DNA from: Pseudomonadota bacterium
Lineage (GTDB): Bacteria > Pseudomonadota > Gammaproteobacteria > Steroidobacterales > Steroidobacteraceae
Assembly (NCBI GenBank): GCA_021815905.1
Contig: JAKAZP010000019.1
Coordinates: 1-13,797, forward strand
Direction: 5' to 3'
DNA: 13,797 nt
Shown: positions 1 to 9,574 of the stretch, in pieces
Layout of the letters: the number at the start of each line of letters is the position of its first letter
Numbering within the stretch: position 1 is the first letter of the stretch
The notes under the pieces: generated by a model
What the model saw: the letters and a program-made list of their open reading frames with translations, nothing else
What the model was told of the DNA's origin: nothing
The model's database searches: none
Program-made: the position numbers and the translations under genes

Positions 1-195
1 GCCTTCATCGAGGAGGATCTGTCGGTGGATGAGCTCGAGGCGCGTGGCTTCGACCGCGCGACGGTCGGTCGGGTGCTCGATCTCGTCAAGCGCAACGAGT
101 ACAAGCGCCGCCAGGCGCCTCCGGGGGTGAGAGTGAGCCGCCGCGCGTTCGGGCGCGACTGGCGCTACCCGATCACCAACGGCTACCGGCGCTGA
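1..195 (+). CDS. nadE: NAD+ synthase (glutamine-dependent), C-terminal end only
   Basis: Frame 1 is open from the first base to the TGA at 193-195, giving the last 64 residues of a protein that begins left of the window. The segment reads as the end of the synthetase domain: a helix with KRNEYKRRQAPPGV, then RRAFGRDWRYPITN close to the stop. This ending is characteristic of two-domain NAD synthetases, which carry an N-terminal glutaminase and amidate nicotinic acid adenine dinucleotide to NAD+ in the cytosol. The amidotransferase half cannot be seen here, so the glutamine-dependent type is inferred from the tail. The gene converges on bamD with 39 bp between the stop codons. A 5-bp stem (210-214 with 224-228) lies in that gap but has no T-run, so no terminator is called. 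Confidence 0.9.
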   Translation, partial: AFIEEDLSVDELEARGFDRATVGRVLDLVKRNEYKRRQAPPGVRVSRRAFGRDWRYPITNGYRR

Positions 196-234
196 GGCGC
201 GGACACTCTGCGGGGGAGGGTTTCCCGCGCGGGC

Positions 235-1071
235 CTACCAGAGATGCCACCAGGGACGCTGGGTGACGGCGGCGACCTCGGCGACATTGCCGTGGAAGTT
301 CGCGGCGTAGACCCGGCGCGCCTGGGCCGCGAGCGACTTCAGGCCGAGTCTCTCGTAGGAGAGGATCAGGATCGCGAGCGCACTTTGGGTGGCCGGCGCG
401 CCGGCGTAGTCCTCGATCACGAGCTTCGACCGCCGTGCCGCCGCGACGTACGCGCCGCGCTTCAAGTAATAGCGGGCCACGTCGATGTTGTACGAGGCGA
501 GGCGGTCGCGCAGGTAGATCATCCGCTGGTGCGCATCGGCCGCATAGCGGCTGTGCGGGAATTGCAGGACGACGGTCCGGAATGCGGCGAACGATTTGCG
601 CACGGTGGTCGGAGGGCGCTTCGAGAGGTCGACGCGGAAGAGCTTCTCGAGCGCGTTCGGCTTCGTCGGGAAGTCCACCAGCCCTTCCATGTAATACGCG
701 TAGTCCACCCGCGGATGGGTGGGGTTCTCGCGGATGAAAGTATGGGCGGCGTCGATCGCGGAATCGGTCTCGCCGGCGCGATAATAGGCGTAGATGAGAT
801 CGAGCTGCGCCTGCTTCGCCTGCTCGCTGAAGGGGAAGTCCGCCGTCAGCTGCTCGTATTCCTTGATCGCGGCGTTGTAGTTGTAATCGGTGAGATCATG
901 CTTCGCCTTCTGATAGAGCACGGCCGGCCCCAGGCGCATCACCTTGCGGTGGGTGCAGCCCGCCAGGGCGAGAGCCGAGACGAGGATCGCGGCGAGTACG
1001 GGGCGCGCAATGCCGGCGCGCGGGGCGCGAGGCCATTGCCGCCCGCGGAAGGAGACAGTCTTGCAGGGCAT
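235..1071 (-). CDS. bamD: Outer membrane protein assembly factor BamD (lipoprotein, TPR)
   Basis: This 278-residue lipoprotein is the essential TPR scaffold of the BAM complex, which folds beta-barrel proteins into the outer membrane from the periplasmic face. Using the ATG at 1071, the protein has a basic n-region, a hydrophobic stretch (about residues 25-37) and a lipobox LALAGC with Cys39 as the lipidated residue. After this come TPR-like helices typical of BamD/ComL, including YQKAKHDL, AIKEYEQLTADFPFSEQA, DLIYAYYRAGETDSAI and YAYYMEGL. Length is slightly above the usual ~245 because of the long n-region and a C-terminal extension. An in-frame GTG at 1143 would add 24 residues ahead of the signal peptide and is less likely. 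No Shine-Dalgarno sequence precedes 1071; a TATACT lies 8 bp upstream. The divergent bamD-rluD arrangement matches E. coli. Confidence 0.95.
   Translation of the reverse strand: MPCKTVSFRGRQWPRAPRAGIARPVLAAILVSALALAGCTHRKVMRLGPAVLYQKAKHDLTDYNYNAAIKEYEQLTADFPFSEQAKQAQLDLIYAYYRAGETDSAIDAAHTFIRENPTHPRVDYAYYMEGLVDFPTKPNALEKLFRVDLSKRPPTTVRKSFAAFRTVVLQFPHSRYAADAHQRMIYLRDRLASYNIDVARYYLKRGAYVAAARRSKLVIEDYAGAPATQSALAILILSYERLGLKSLAAQARRVYAANFHGNVAEVAAVTQRPWWHLW
1050..1054 (+). promoter_or_regulatory. Ribosome binding site for rluD (bears on start choice)
   Basis: AGGAG within GGAAGGAGA is the only good Shine-Dalgarno match ahead of rluD. It lies 15 nt before the ATG at 1070, which is long, but 6 nt before an in-frame TTG at 1061, which is ideal. 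Either codon could be the true start; the choice changes the protein by only three residues. The site lies inside the bamD signal-peptide coding region on the other strand. Confidence 0.5.
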
Positions 1072-2083
1072 GGGACAGGAGTATAGCGAATCCGGCGCCT
1101 CGAGCTCGGACCCCGGTGAGGGCTCCGAGTTCCGCCGCCACACCCTGGTGCTGCCCGCGAGCGCCGCCGGAACGCGGCTCGATCAGGCGCTTGCCCGCGA
1201 GCTGCCGCAGTACTCGCGCGCGCGGCTGAAGGCCTGGATCGACTCGGGCGCGGTCGAAATCGACGGGCGGCGGCCGCGGGCGAAGGACAAAGTGCTGGGG
1301 GGCGAGCACGTGCGCGTCACGGCGCATCTCGAGAGCGACTCGCGGGTGACGCCGGAACCGCGCCCGCTCGAGCTGATCTTCGAGGACCGCGCGCTCCTCG
1401 TCATCAATAAGCCCGCCGGCCTCGTGGTCCATCCGGGAGCCGGCAATCCCGGCCAAACCCTGCAGAACGCCTTGCTCGCGCTCGATCCGAAGCTCGCCCG
1501 GGTGCCCCGCGCCGGGCTCGTCCATCGCCTCGACAAGGACACGAGCGGTCTGCTGGTGGTGGCGCGTACGCCGGAGGCGCACGCGAAGCTGGCGGCGGCG
1601 ATCGCGCGGCACGAGATCGAGCGGACCTATCTTGCGATCTGCACCGGAGTCATGACCGGAGGCGGCACGGTGGAGGCTGCGATCGGACGGCACCGGACCC
1701 AGCGCACTCGCATGGCGGTACGGAGCGACGGCCGGGAGGCGATCACGCATTACCGGATCGCCAGGCGCTTTCGCGCCCACACGCTGGTCCGGGTCGAGCT
1801 CGAGACCGGGCGCACTCACCAGATCCGCGTGCACCTCGCGCACATCGGCTATCCGGTCGTGGGCGATCCCGTCTACGGCGGCCGCCGTCGCCTGCCGGCG
1901 GGCGCCTCGCCCGAGCTCGTCGCGGAGCTCAGCGCCTTCCCTCGCCAGGCCCTGCACGCGGCGCGCCTTGCGCTCGAGCATCCGGGCAGCGGCCGGGCGC
2001 TCGCGTGGGAGGCGCCGCTGCCCGAGGACATGAGCCGTCTCATCGAAGCCCTCGCCAGGGACCGCGGCGGTGAACGCGACTGA
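1070..2083 (+). CDS. rluD: 23S rRNA pseudouridine synthase RluD
   Basis: The 337-residue product belongs to the RluA family; in E. coli RluD makes pseudouridines 1911, 1915 and 1917 in helix 69 of 23S rRNA, which matter for ribosome assembly and termination. An S4 RNA-binding domain spans about residues 36-83 (RLDQAL...YSRARLKAWI..G.V.ID). The catalytic domain follows, with LVINKPAGLVVHPGAG, the signature VHRLDKDTSGLLVVA containing the catalytic Asp155, and the late motif TGRTHQIRVHLAHIGYPVVGDPVYGG. All expected core motifs are present. RluC and RluA share the fold, but the helix-69 type sequence and the bamD/pgeF/clpB neighbourhood favour RluD. Its start region overlaps that of bamD (CATG shared by both start codons); a TTG at 1061 is an alternative start. 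The 3' end overlaps pgeF by 14 bp. Confidence 0.93.
   Translation: MGQEYSESGASSSDPGEGSEFRRHTLVLPASAAGTRLDQALARELPQYSRARLKAWIDSGAVEIDGRRPRAKDKVLGGEHVRVTAHLESDSRVTPEPRPLELIFEDRALLVINKPAGLVVHPGAGNPGQTLQNALLALDPKLARVPRAGLVHRLDKDTSGLLVVARTPEAHAKLAAAIARHEIERTYLAICTGVMTGGGTVEAAIGRHRTQRTRMAVRSDGREAITHYRIARRFRAHTLVRVELETGRTHQIRVHLAHIGYPVVGDPVYGGRRRLPAGASPELVAELSAFPRQALHAARLALEHPGSGRALAWEAPLPEDMSRLIEALARDRGGERD
1080..1085 (-). promoter_or_regulatory. Possible -10 element for bamD
   Basis: Read on the minus strand, GCTATACT occurs at 1087-1080, and its TATACT (1085-1080) matches the sigma-70 -10 consensus at five of six positions. It ends 8 bp before the bamD ATG, which would put the transcript start 1-3 nt ahead of the start codon, a near-leaderless message. 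This agrees with the absence of a ribosome binding site, but no good -35 hexamer is visible at 16-18 bp. The element would lie inside the rluD coding region. Confidence 0.35.
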
Positions 2084-2822
2084 TCTCCTCGTTCCGGACT
2101 GGCCCGCGCCCGAGGGCGTGCGCGCCGCGTTCACGCTGCGCACGGGGGGCGTGAGCGCGCCGCCGTTCGCATCGCTCAACCTCGGCACTCACGTGGGCGA
2201 TGCCGCCCGAGCCGTCGCGGAAAATCGGGCTCGCGTGCGCCAGTTCCTGGAGCTGCCCGGGGAGCCCGTCTGGCTCGAGCAGGCGCACGGGTGCCGGGTG
2301 CTCGACCTCGATCGCCCATACGGCGGATCGGGGGGGTCGCCGGGTCCGGCCGATGCTTCCCTGACGCGCGAGCCCGGACGGGTGTGCGTGATCCAGGTGG
2401 CCGACTGCATGCCGGTGCTGCTTGCCGCGGCGGACGGCTCGGCGGTCGCCGCCGCGCACGCCGGCTGGCGGGGGCTCGCCGGCGGGGTGTTGGAATCGAC
2501 CGTGCGGGCGCTCGGAGTGCCGCCGCGGGAGCTGCTGGCGTGGCTCGGGCCCGCGATATCGCAGCCGCACTTCGAGGTCGGAGACGAGGTGCGCGCCGCC
2601 TTCCTCGCGCACGATCCGGGCTCGTCCGGGGCCTTTCTCGCGAACGCCCGGGGGCGCTGGCAATGCGATTTGTGCGCGCTCGCCCGACGGCGCCTGGCGG
2701 CAATCGGGGTCGAGCGGGTCCACGGCGGACCCTGGTGCACGTTCGCCGATGCAGGCCGGTTCTTCTCGTACCGGCGCGAGGGGCGCTGCGGGCGCATGGG
2801 GGCGCTCATCTGGAGGGAGTAA
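2070..2822 (+). CDS. pgeF: Peptidoglycan editing factor PgeF (YfiH, copper-oxidase fold)
   Basis: A 250-residue protein of the YfiH/DUF152 family. E. coli PgeF is reported to keep muropeptide precursors correct by removing L-Ser wrongly attached to UDP-MurNAc; relatives have been described as polyphenol oxidases or purine nucleoside-processing enzymes. The three metal-ligand motifs are visible: His73 in QAHG, Cys113 in VADCMPVLL and His130 in AAHAGWRG. The family features GPAISQPHFEVGDEV and a C-terminal SYRREGRCGRMGALIW are also present, and the length is normal. The start is GTG at 2070, inside the end of rluD, with AGGGA at 2057-2061 eight bases upstream, so translation is probably coupled to rluD. 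No terminator is visible before clpB. Confidence 0.93.
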   Translation: MNATDLLVPDWPAPEGVRAAFTLRTGGVSAPPFASLNLGTHVGDAARAVAENRARVRQFLELPGEPVWLEQAHGCRVLDLDRPYGGSGGSPGPADASLTREPGRVCVIQVADCMPVLLAAADGSAVAAAHAGWRGLAGGVLESTVRALGVPPRELLAWLGPAISQPHFEVGDEVRAAFLAHDPGSSGAFLANARGRWQCDLCALARRRLAAIGVERVHGGPWCTFADAGRFFSYRREGRCGRMGALIWRE

Positions 2823-2833
2823 GGGTTTGCCGC

Positions 2834-2863
2834 GGCTTGAACCGGCCGCGATCTGCCCCCATT
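2834..2863 (+). promoter_or_regulatory. Sigma-32 (RpoH) heat-shock promoter of clpB
   Basis: GGCTTGAA at 2834-2841 is followed, after a 15-bp spacer, by CCCCATT at 2857-2863. This closely matches the RpoH consensus (GGCTTGA, 12-18 bp, CCCCATT). Transcription would begin near 2869-2871, leaving a 5' leader of about 30 nt before the clpB ATG at 2901. The promoter begins only 12 bp after the pgeF stop, so clpB may also receive read-through from rluD-pgeF. The match is seen directly; use by sigma-32 is inferred. Confidence 0.85.
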
Positions 2864-2900
2864 CCCCCCGCCAGACGCACTCCTTCAAGGTTCCCACCCC

Positions 2901-5477
<2,577 letters not shown>

Positions 5478-5499
5478 GGGCCCCGCGAGGCCGCTGAGC

Positions 5500-5505
5500 T
5501 AGAAT
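5500..5505 (+). promoter_or_regulatory. Possible -10 element for the fmdB-type gene
   Basis: TAGAAT within GCTAGAAT (5498-5505) matches the -10 consensus at five of six positions. It sits in the 63-bp gap after clpB and would give a leader of about 30 nt before the ATG at 5541, where AAGAAGA provides a modest ribosome binding site. No convincing -35 hexamer is found 16-18 bp upstream, so this is a weak call. It would be the first promoter of the fmdB-DUF502-adh-aspS run. Confidence 0.35.
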
Positions 5506-5540
5506 CGCGTCACGGGAACCCGACAGCGAAAAGAAGACCT

Positions 5541-6002
5541 ATGCCTTTCTACGAATACGAGTGCCAGAGCTGCAAGTTCTACGCCGAGGTGATGCAGAAG
5601 ATCTCGGACGCGCCGCTCAGGAAGTGTCCTTCATGCGGCAAGAACACGTTGAAGAAGCTGGTGTCCGCCCCGGTGTTTCGACTGAAGGGCAGCGGCTGGT
5701 ACGAGACGGACTTCAAGTCGGACAAGGAGGCCAAGCGCAATCTCGCGGCCGAGCGGGACGAGCCGAAGCCCGCCGCCGGGGAATCGAAGTCCGAGGCGAA
5801 GACGCCGGCGGAGACGCCGGCCCCCGGGGGGAGCGCGGCTCCGGCGGCCAAGGCGCCGCCTTCCGTGAGCACCACCGAGCCGGGAGGCCGCGTGGCGGCG
5901 GCCCGCAGGAAGCCGGCGGCCGCGAAGGCGAGTCCGCGCAAGGCCGCCGCGAGACCGAAAACCAAGCCGGCGGCCAGGGCGAAGGGACGGGGCCGGCGGT
6001 GA
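5541..6002 (+). CDS. FmdB-type zinc-ribbon protein with basic Ala/Pro/Lys tail
   Basis: A 153-residue protein. The first ~60 residues are the FmdB/CxxC_CxxC_SSSS zinc ribbon: MPFYEYECQSC opens the domain, with Cys8-x2-Cys11 and Cys29-x2-Cys32 as the zinc ligands, followed by LVSAPVFRLKGSGWYETDF. The family is often annotated as a regulatory protein from FmdB of Methylophilus, but its molecular role is not settled. The rest is low-complexity: an E/K/P/A/S-rich linker (about 68-115) and a strongly basic end (about 115-153) with repeated KPAAAK, RKAAARPK and RAKGRGRR. Such tails resemble histone H1-like or AlgP-like segments and suggest nucleic-acid contact, which is inference. The gene is followed after 4 bp by DUF502 and, after adh, by aspS; FmdB-DUF502-aspS clustering is familiar in proteobacteria. 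Confidence 0.9.
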   Translation: MPFYEYECQSCKFYAEVMQKISDAPLRKCPSCGKNTLKKLVSAPVFRLKGSGWYETDFKSDKEAKRNLAAERDEPKPAAGESKSEAKTPAETPAPGGSAAPAAKAPPSVSTTEPGGRVAAARRKPAAAKASPRKAAARPKTKPAARAKGRGRR

Positions 6003-6006
6003 TGCC

Positions 6007-6714
6007 TTGAGCAGTCCGGCGCTCGAGAGGCCCGGGCAGCCCGCGCCGACGGGCCAGGCGGCGCCGAGGAAGCGCGGCTCCCCGCTGCGCCGCTATCTCG
6101 TCGCCGGAGTGCTGGTGTGGCTGCCGATCGTGGCCACGTTGTGGGTGGTCGCGTTCCTGCTGCGCATCGCCGACAGTGCGCTGCTGCTCCTGCCGCTGCC
6201 CGTAGGCTTCGAGCCGCAGGGGCTCATGAGCGTGGCGCTGCCCGCGCTCGGAGCGGTGTTCGTGTTCGCGCTGCTGCTCGTGACCGGCATTCTGGTCACG
6301 AACTTCATGGGCCGGCGGCTTCTGGTCTATGGCGAGGAAGTGCTTCACCGGATCCCGATCGTCGGCAGCATCTACGGTGGGGTGAAGAGCTTCGCCGAGA
6401 GCGTGCTTTCCCAATCGAACTCGTTTCGCAAGGTCGTGATGGTGGAGTACCCGCGCGAGGGTGTCTGGAGCATCGGGTTCCTGACCGCCGAGAACGTGCC
6501 GGAAATCTCCGAGCGATTGGGAGAGCCGCATGCGTGCGTCTATCTGTCGGCGGCGCTCAACGCGACGGGCGGCTATCTCGCGATCCTGCCGCGCCGCCGG
6601 ATCGTCGAGCTCGACATGCCGGTCGATGCGGCGATGAAGATGATCATCACCTGTGGCGTGGTCGTACCCCCGGCCCCGGAGCACAAGCCCGCGCTCGTCC
6701 ACCCCGTCACGTAG
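6007..6714 (+). CDS. DUF502 family inner-membrane protein
   Basis: A 235-residue protein with the DUF502 pattern: a short N-terminal segment, RRYLVAGVLVWLPI leading into a first transmembrane helix (about 31-53), a short loop, and a second helix (about 72-97, ending VTGILVTNF). A soluble part follows with the family motifs RIPIVGSIYGGVK and YPREGVWSIGF. The function is unknown; some plant relatives (COV family) affect vascular patterning, which says little about bacteria. The start is taken as TTG at 6007, four bases after the fmdB stop. No ATG or GTG occurs between it and the first membrane helix, and no clear Shine-Dalgarno sequence precedes it, so expression probably depends on translational coupling to the upstream gene. 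The N-terminus is about 25 residues longer than in many relatives. Confidence 0.88.
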   Translation: MSSPALERPGQPAPTGQAAPRKRGSPLRRYLVAGVLVWLPIVATLWVVAFLLRIADSALLLLPLPVGFEPQGLMSVALPALGAVFVFALLLVTGILVTNFMGRRLLVYGEEVLHRIPIVGSIYGGVKSFAESVLSQSNSFRKVVMVEYPREGVWSIGFLTAENVPEISERLGEPHACVYLSAALNATGGYLAILPRRRIVELDMPVDAAMKMIITCGVVVPPAPEHKPALVHPVT

Positions 6715-6766
6715 GCAGGCGAATTCGCGCACGCGGCGCTTCGGCACCGGCCGCAGGTCACGGGCG

Positions 6767-6775
6767 AGGAGGTGA
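6767..6775 (+). promoter_or_regulatory. Strong ribosome binding site of the alcohol dehydrogenase gene
   Basis: AGGAGGTGA is a near-perfect complement to the 3' end of 16S rRNA and ends 3 nt before the ATG at 6779 (AGGAGG core to ATG, 6 nt). It fixes the adh start and is by far the strongest such site in the window; its neighbours have weak or no Shine-Dalgarno sequences. Confidence 0.75.
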
Positions 6776-6778
6776 CCG

Positions 6779-7780
6779 ATGAAAGCCATGCGACTCCCGG
6801 GCCCAGGCTCCGCGCTGCGTCTGGAGGAAGTGACGCTTCCCGCCCCCGCCGAGCATCAGGTCCGCATCGCCGTCGAGGCGTGCGGAGTCTGCCGCACCGA
6901 TCTGCACCTCCTCGATGGCGAGCTGCCCGGGATTCCATACCCGGTCACGCCCGGACACGAGGTGGTCGGGCGGGTGGTGGCCGCCGGCGCGGCGGTCACC
7001 CGCTTCAAGGGCGGCGACCGGGTGGGGGTCCCCTGGCTCGCCCAGACCTGCGGGCGCTGCCGCTATTGCCTCTCGGGCCATGAGAACCTGTGCGATCAGG
7101 CCCGCTTCACGGGCTACACGGTCGATGGGGGCTATGCCGAGCAAGTGCTCGCCGACTCCCGGTTCTGCCTCGCCCTTCCCGAGGACGTCCCGGCCCCGCA
7201 GCTCGCGCCCCTGCTGTGCGCGGGCCTCATCGGCTACCGGGCTTACGGGGCGGCCGGCGAGGGAGTCAATCTCGGCCTTTACGGCTTCGGCGCCGCGGCG
7301 CATCTGCTCGCGCAGGTGGCCCGGGCGGACGGCCGGCGGGTGTTCGCCTTCACCCGGCCCGGCGATCGGGAGTCGCAGGCGTTCGCCCGCGAGCTCGGGG
7401 CCGTCTGGGCCGGCAGCTCCGAAGAGCGCCCCCCGGAGCTCCTCGATGCGGCCATCCTGTTCGCGCCCGTCGGAGCGCTGATCCCGGCGGCGCTCGCTGC
7501 GGTGCGCCGCGGCGGCCGGGTCGTGAGCGCCGGCATCCACATGAGCGACATTCCGCGCTTTCCCTATTCTCTGCTCTGGGGGGAGCGCTCGGTGAGCTCC
7601 GTGGCCAATCTCACCCGGGCCGACGGCGAGGCGTTCCTCGCGATCGCACGGCGGCTCGGGCTGCGCGCCGCGGTGCGGCCTTTCGCGCTCACCGAGGCCA
7701 ACGAGGCGCTCGCGCGGCTGCGCACCGGGGCGCTCCAGGGCGCGGCCGTTCTGGTTGCGGGCCCCGGGGGCGGCCCGTAA
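6779..7780 (+). CDS. Zinc-dependent alcohol dehydrogenase family protein (MDR)
   Basis: A 333-residue medium-chain dehydrogenase/reductase expected to oxidise alcohols or reduce aldehydes with NAD(P). The GroES-like catalytic domain carries the catalytic zinc ligands Cys38 (in [10 protein letters not shown]), His60-Glu61 (in TPGHEVVG) and Cys147 (in [11 protein letters not shown]). The four structural-zinc cysteines are 91, 94, 97 and 105 ([15 protein letters not shown]). The Rossmann domain has LYGFGAAAH in place of the classical GxGxxG loop, as in the subfamily modelled as adh_fam_2 (TIGR02822), whose substrates are not established. The ATG follows an excellent ribosome binding site. The 64-bp gap after DUF502 has no clear promoter or terminator, so the gene is probably cotranscribed with its neighbours. 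It ends 13 bp before aspS. Substrate and cofactor preference cannot be read from the sequence. Confidence 0.92.
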   Translation: MKAMRLPGPGSALRLEEVTLPAPAEHQVRIAVEACGVCRTDLHLLDGELPGIPYPVTPGHEVVGRVVAAGAAVTRFKGGDRVGVPWLAQTCGRCRYCLSGHENLCDQARFTGYTVDGGYAEQVLADSRFCLALPEDVPAPQLAPLLCAGLIGYRAYGAAGEGVNLGLYGFGAAAHLLAQVARADGRRVFAFTRPGDRESQAFARELGAVWAGSSEERPPELLDAAILFAPVGALIPAALAAVRRGGRVVSAGIHMSDIPRFPYSLLWGERSVSSVANLTRADGEAFLAIARRLGLRAAVRPFALTEANEALARLRTGALQGAAVLVAGPGGGP

Positions 7781-7783
7781 CAT
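7755..7783 (+). promoter_or_regulatory. Possible promoter for aspS inside the end of adh
   Basis: TTGCGG (7755-7760) and TAACAT (7778-7783, overlapping the adh stop codon) are separated by 17 bp, matching sigma-70 at three and four of six positions. Transcription would start about 7 bp later, some 3-4 nt before the aspS ATG. That fits the lack of any Shine-Dalgarno sequence in front of aspS. The hexamers are weak, so read-through from adh is an equally good explanation. Confidence 0.28.
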
Positions 7784-7793
7784 CGCGCGCCCT

Positions 7794-9563
7794 ATGCGCA
7801 CACATTACTGCGGACAGGTCGATGAGCGGCTCACCGGCGAGACGGTCGAGGTCGCCGGCTGGGTGCACCGGCGGCGCGATCACGGGGGCATCATCTTCGT
7901 CGATCTGCGGGATCGGGAAGGACTGCTGCAGGTCGTGTTCGATCCCGACGAGAAGGAAGTGTTCGCGGAAGCCGAGCGGCTGCGGAACGAGTTCGTCATC
8001 CGGGTGAAGGGCCGGGTCCGCGAGCGCCCGACGGGCACCGTCAACAGCCACCTCGCATCGGGACGGGTCGAGCTGCTCGCCGGGGAGCTCGAGGTCCTGA
8101 ACCGCTCCGAGCCTCTGCCGTTTCAGCTCGATGAGCAGGTGAGCGAGGAAGTGCGCCTCAAGTACCGCTATCTCGACCTGCGGCGCGAGGTCATGAGCCA
8201 GCGCCTGAGACTGCGGCACCGCATCACGCGCGCCATGCGCGCGTTTCTCGACTCGCACGGCTTCATCGATCTCGAGACCCCGATGCTCACCAAGGCGACT
8301 CCCGAGGGCGCCCGCGACTACCTGGTTCCGAGCCGAACCCATCCGGGCAAGTTCTTCGCGCTGCCGCAGTCGCCGCAGATCTTCAAGCAGCTGCTGATGA
8401 TCGCGGGTTTCGACCGTTACTATCAGATCGTGCGCTGCTTCCGCGATGAGGACCTGCGGGCGGATCGTCAGCCGGAGTTCACCCAACTCGACGTCGAGAC
8501 ATCCTTCCTCACGCAGGCCGGGATCATGGAGCTGATGGAGGCCCTGGTGCGGCACTTCTTTGTTGAGGTGCTCGGCGAGCGGCTGCCGGAGCCGTTCCCG
8601 CGCATGAGCTACGGGGAGGCCATGCGGCGCTACGGCTCGGACAAGCCGGATCTGCGCGTGCCGCTCGAGCTCACCGACGTCGCCGACCTCGTGCGGGGGT
8701 GCGATTTCAAGGTGTTCGCCGGACCCGCCGGCGACCCGAAGGGCAGGGTGGCGGCGCTGCGTGTTCCGGGCGGCGGCGCCATGCCGCGCTCCCAGATCGA
8801 CGCCTACACCGGGTTCGTCGCGCGCTACGGCGCCAAGGGGCTCGCCTACATCAAGGTCAACGAGCGCGCCCGCGGCCGCGAGGGGCTGCAGTCGCCGATC
8901 CTCAAGTTCCTGAGCGATGCGGCCATCACCGGCATCCTCGAGCGCACCGCCGCCTCGGACAACGACCTCATCTTCTTCGGCGCCGACACCGCGAAGATCG
9001 TGAGCGATGCGCTCGGGGCGCTGCGCCTGAAGGTCGGTCAGGACCTCGAGCTCGTCGAGGGCGGCTGGCGCCCGCTCTGGGTCGTCGACTTCCCGATGTT
9101 CGAGTGGGATGCGGACGAGCGGCGCTGGGTGGCCATGCACCATCCCTTCACCTCGCCGAAGATCGACGATCCGGCGGCGCTGCGCGCGGACCCGCAGAAG
9201 GCTCTTGCCAACGCCTACGACATGGTGTTGAACGGCTCGGAAATCGGCGGCGGCTCGGTCCGCATCCACCGCCAGGAGATGCAGTCCACCGTGTTCGACC
9301 TGCTCGGCATCGGTGCCGAGGAGGCGCAGCGCAAGTTCGGCTTTCTGCTGGATGCGCTCAAGTTCGGCGCACCCCCGCATGGCGGCATCGCCTTCGGCCT
9401 CGACCGGCTCGCCATGCTCATGGCGGGCGCCGACAGCATCCGCGAAGTCATCGCGTTCCCCAAGACGCAGACCGCCGCCGACCCGCTCACCGACGCTCCG
9501 ACCGAGGTCGGCGAGGCGCAACTGCGGGAGCTGCACATCCGCGTGCGCACACCGAAGGCTTGA
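7794..9563 (+). CDS. aspS: Aspartyl-tRNA synthetase, probably non-discriminating
   Basis: A 589-residue bacterial-type class II AspRS (E. coli 590) that attaches aspartate to tRNA. It has an N-terminal OB-fold anticodon-binding domain (about 1-107), motif 2 [18 protein letters not shown] (216-233, with Arg217), a GAD insertion in the middle, and motif 3 GGIAFGLDR (530-538, with Arg538). The OB fold has His30 in RRRDHGG and Gly81 in RPTGT. These are the residues found in the Pseudomonas-type enzyme that also charges tRNA-Asn, whereas E. coli has Leu and Lys there, so Asp-tRNA-Asn formation with GatCAB is inferred. The start is the ATG opening MRTHYCGQ, the family's normal N-terminus; a TTG at 7755 would add 13 unrelated residues. 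No Shine-Dalgarno sequence is visible, and the gene begins 13 bp after adh. Confidence 0.97.
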   Translation: MRTHYCGQVDERLTGETVEVAGWVHRRRDHGGIIFVDLRDREGLLQVVFDPDEKEVFAEAERLRNEFVIRVKGRVRERPTGTVNSHLASGRVELLAGELEVLNRSEPLPFQLDEQVSEEVRLKYRYLDLRREVMSQRLRLRHRITRAMRAFLDSHGFIDLETPMLTKATPEGARDYLVPSRTHPGKFFALPQSPQIFKQLLMIAGFDRYYQIVRCFRDEDLRADRQPEFTQLDVETSFLTQAGIMELMEALVRHFFVEVLGERLPEPFPRMSYGEAMRRYGSDKPDLRVPLELTDVADLVRGCDFKVFAGPAGDPKGRVAALRVPGGGAMPRSQIDAYTGFVARYGAKGLAYIKVNERARGREGLQSPILKFLSDAAITGILERTAASDNDLIFFGADTAKIVSDALGALRLKVGQDLELVEGGWRPLWVVDFPMFEWDADERRWVAMHHPFTSPKIDDPAALRADPQKALANAYDMVLNGSEIGGGSVRIHRQEMQSTVFDLLGIGAEEAQRKFGFLLDALKFGAPPHGGIAFGLDRLAMLMAGADSIREVIAFPKTQTAADPLTDAPTEVGEAQLRELHIRVRTPKA

Positions 9564-9574
9564 GATGCGCCGGA

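Noticed and set aside
196..234. Stem (210-214 with 224-228) between nadE and bamD as a terminator
   Set aside because: Only 5 bp with a 9-nt loop and no T-run; such stems are common by chance at this GC content.
244..1086. A 280-codon plus-strand frame opposite bamD
   Set aside because: It is antisense to BamD, which has a lipobox and TPR motifs; the plus-strand translation has no recognisable features.
5478..5499. Possible clpB terminator (GGCC inverted repeat, 5479-5492)
   Set aside because: The stem is only about 4 bp and lacks a T-run; it is not strong enough to call.
5541..6002. FmdB-type gene ending read as a frameshift or simple-repeat artefact
   Set aside because: The frame runs continuously from the zinc ribbon through the basic tail to a stop 4 bp before DUF502, and the tail keeps consistent Ala/Lys/Pro codon use, so it looks like a genuine extension.
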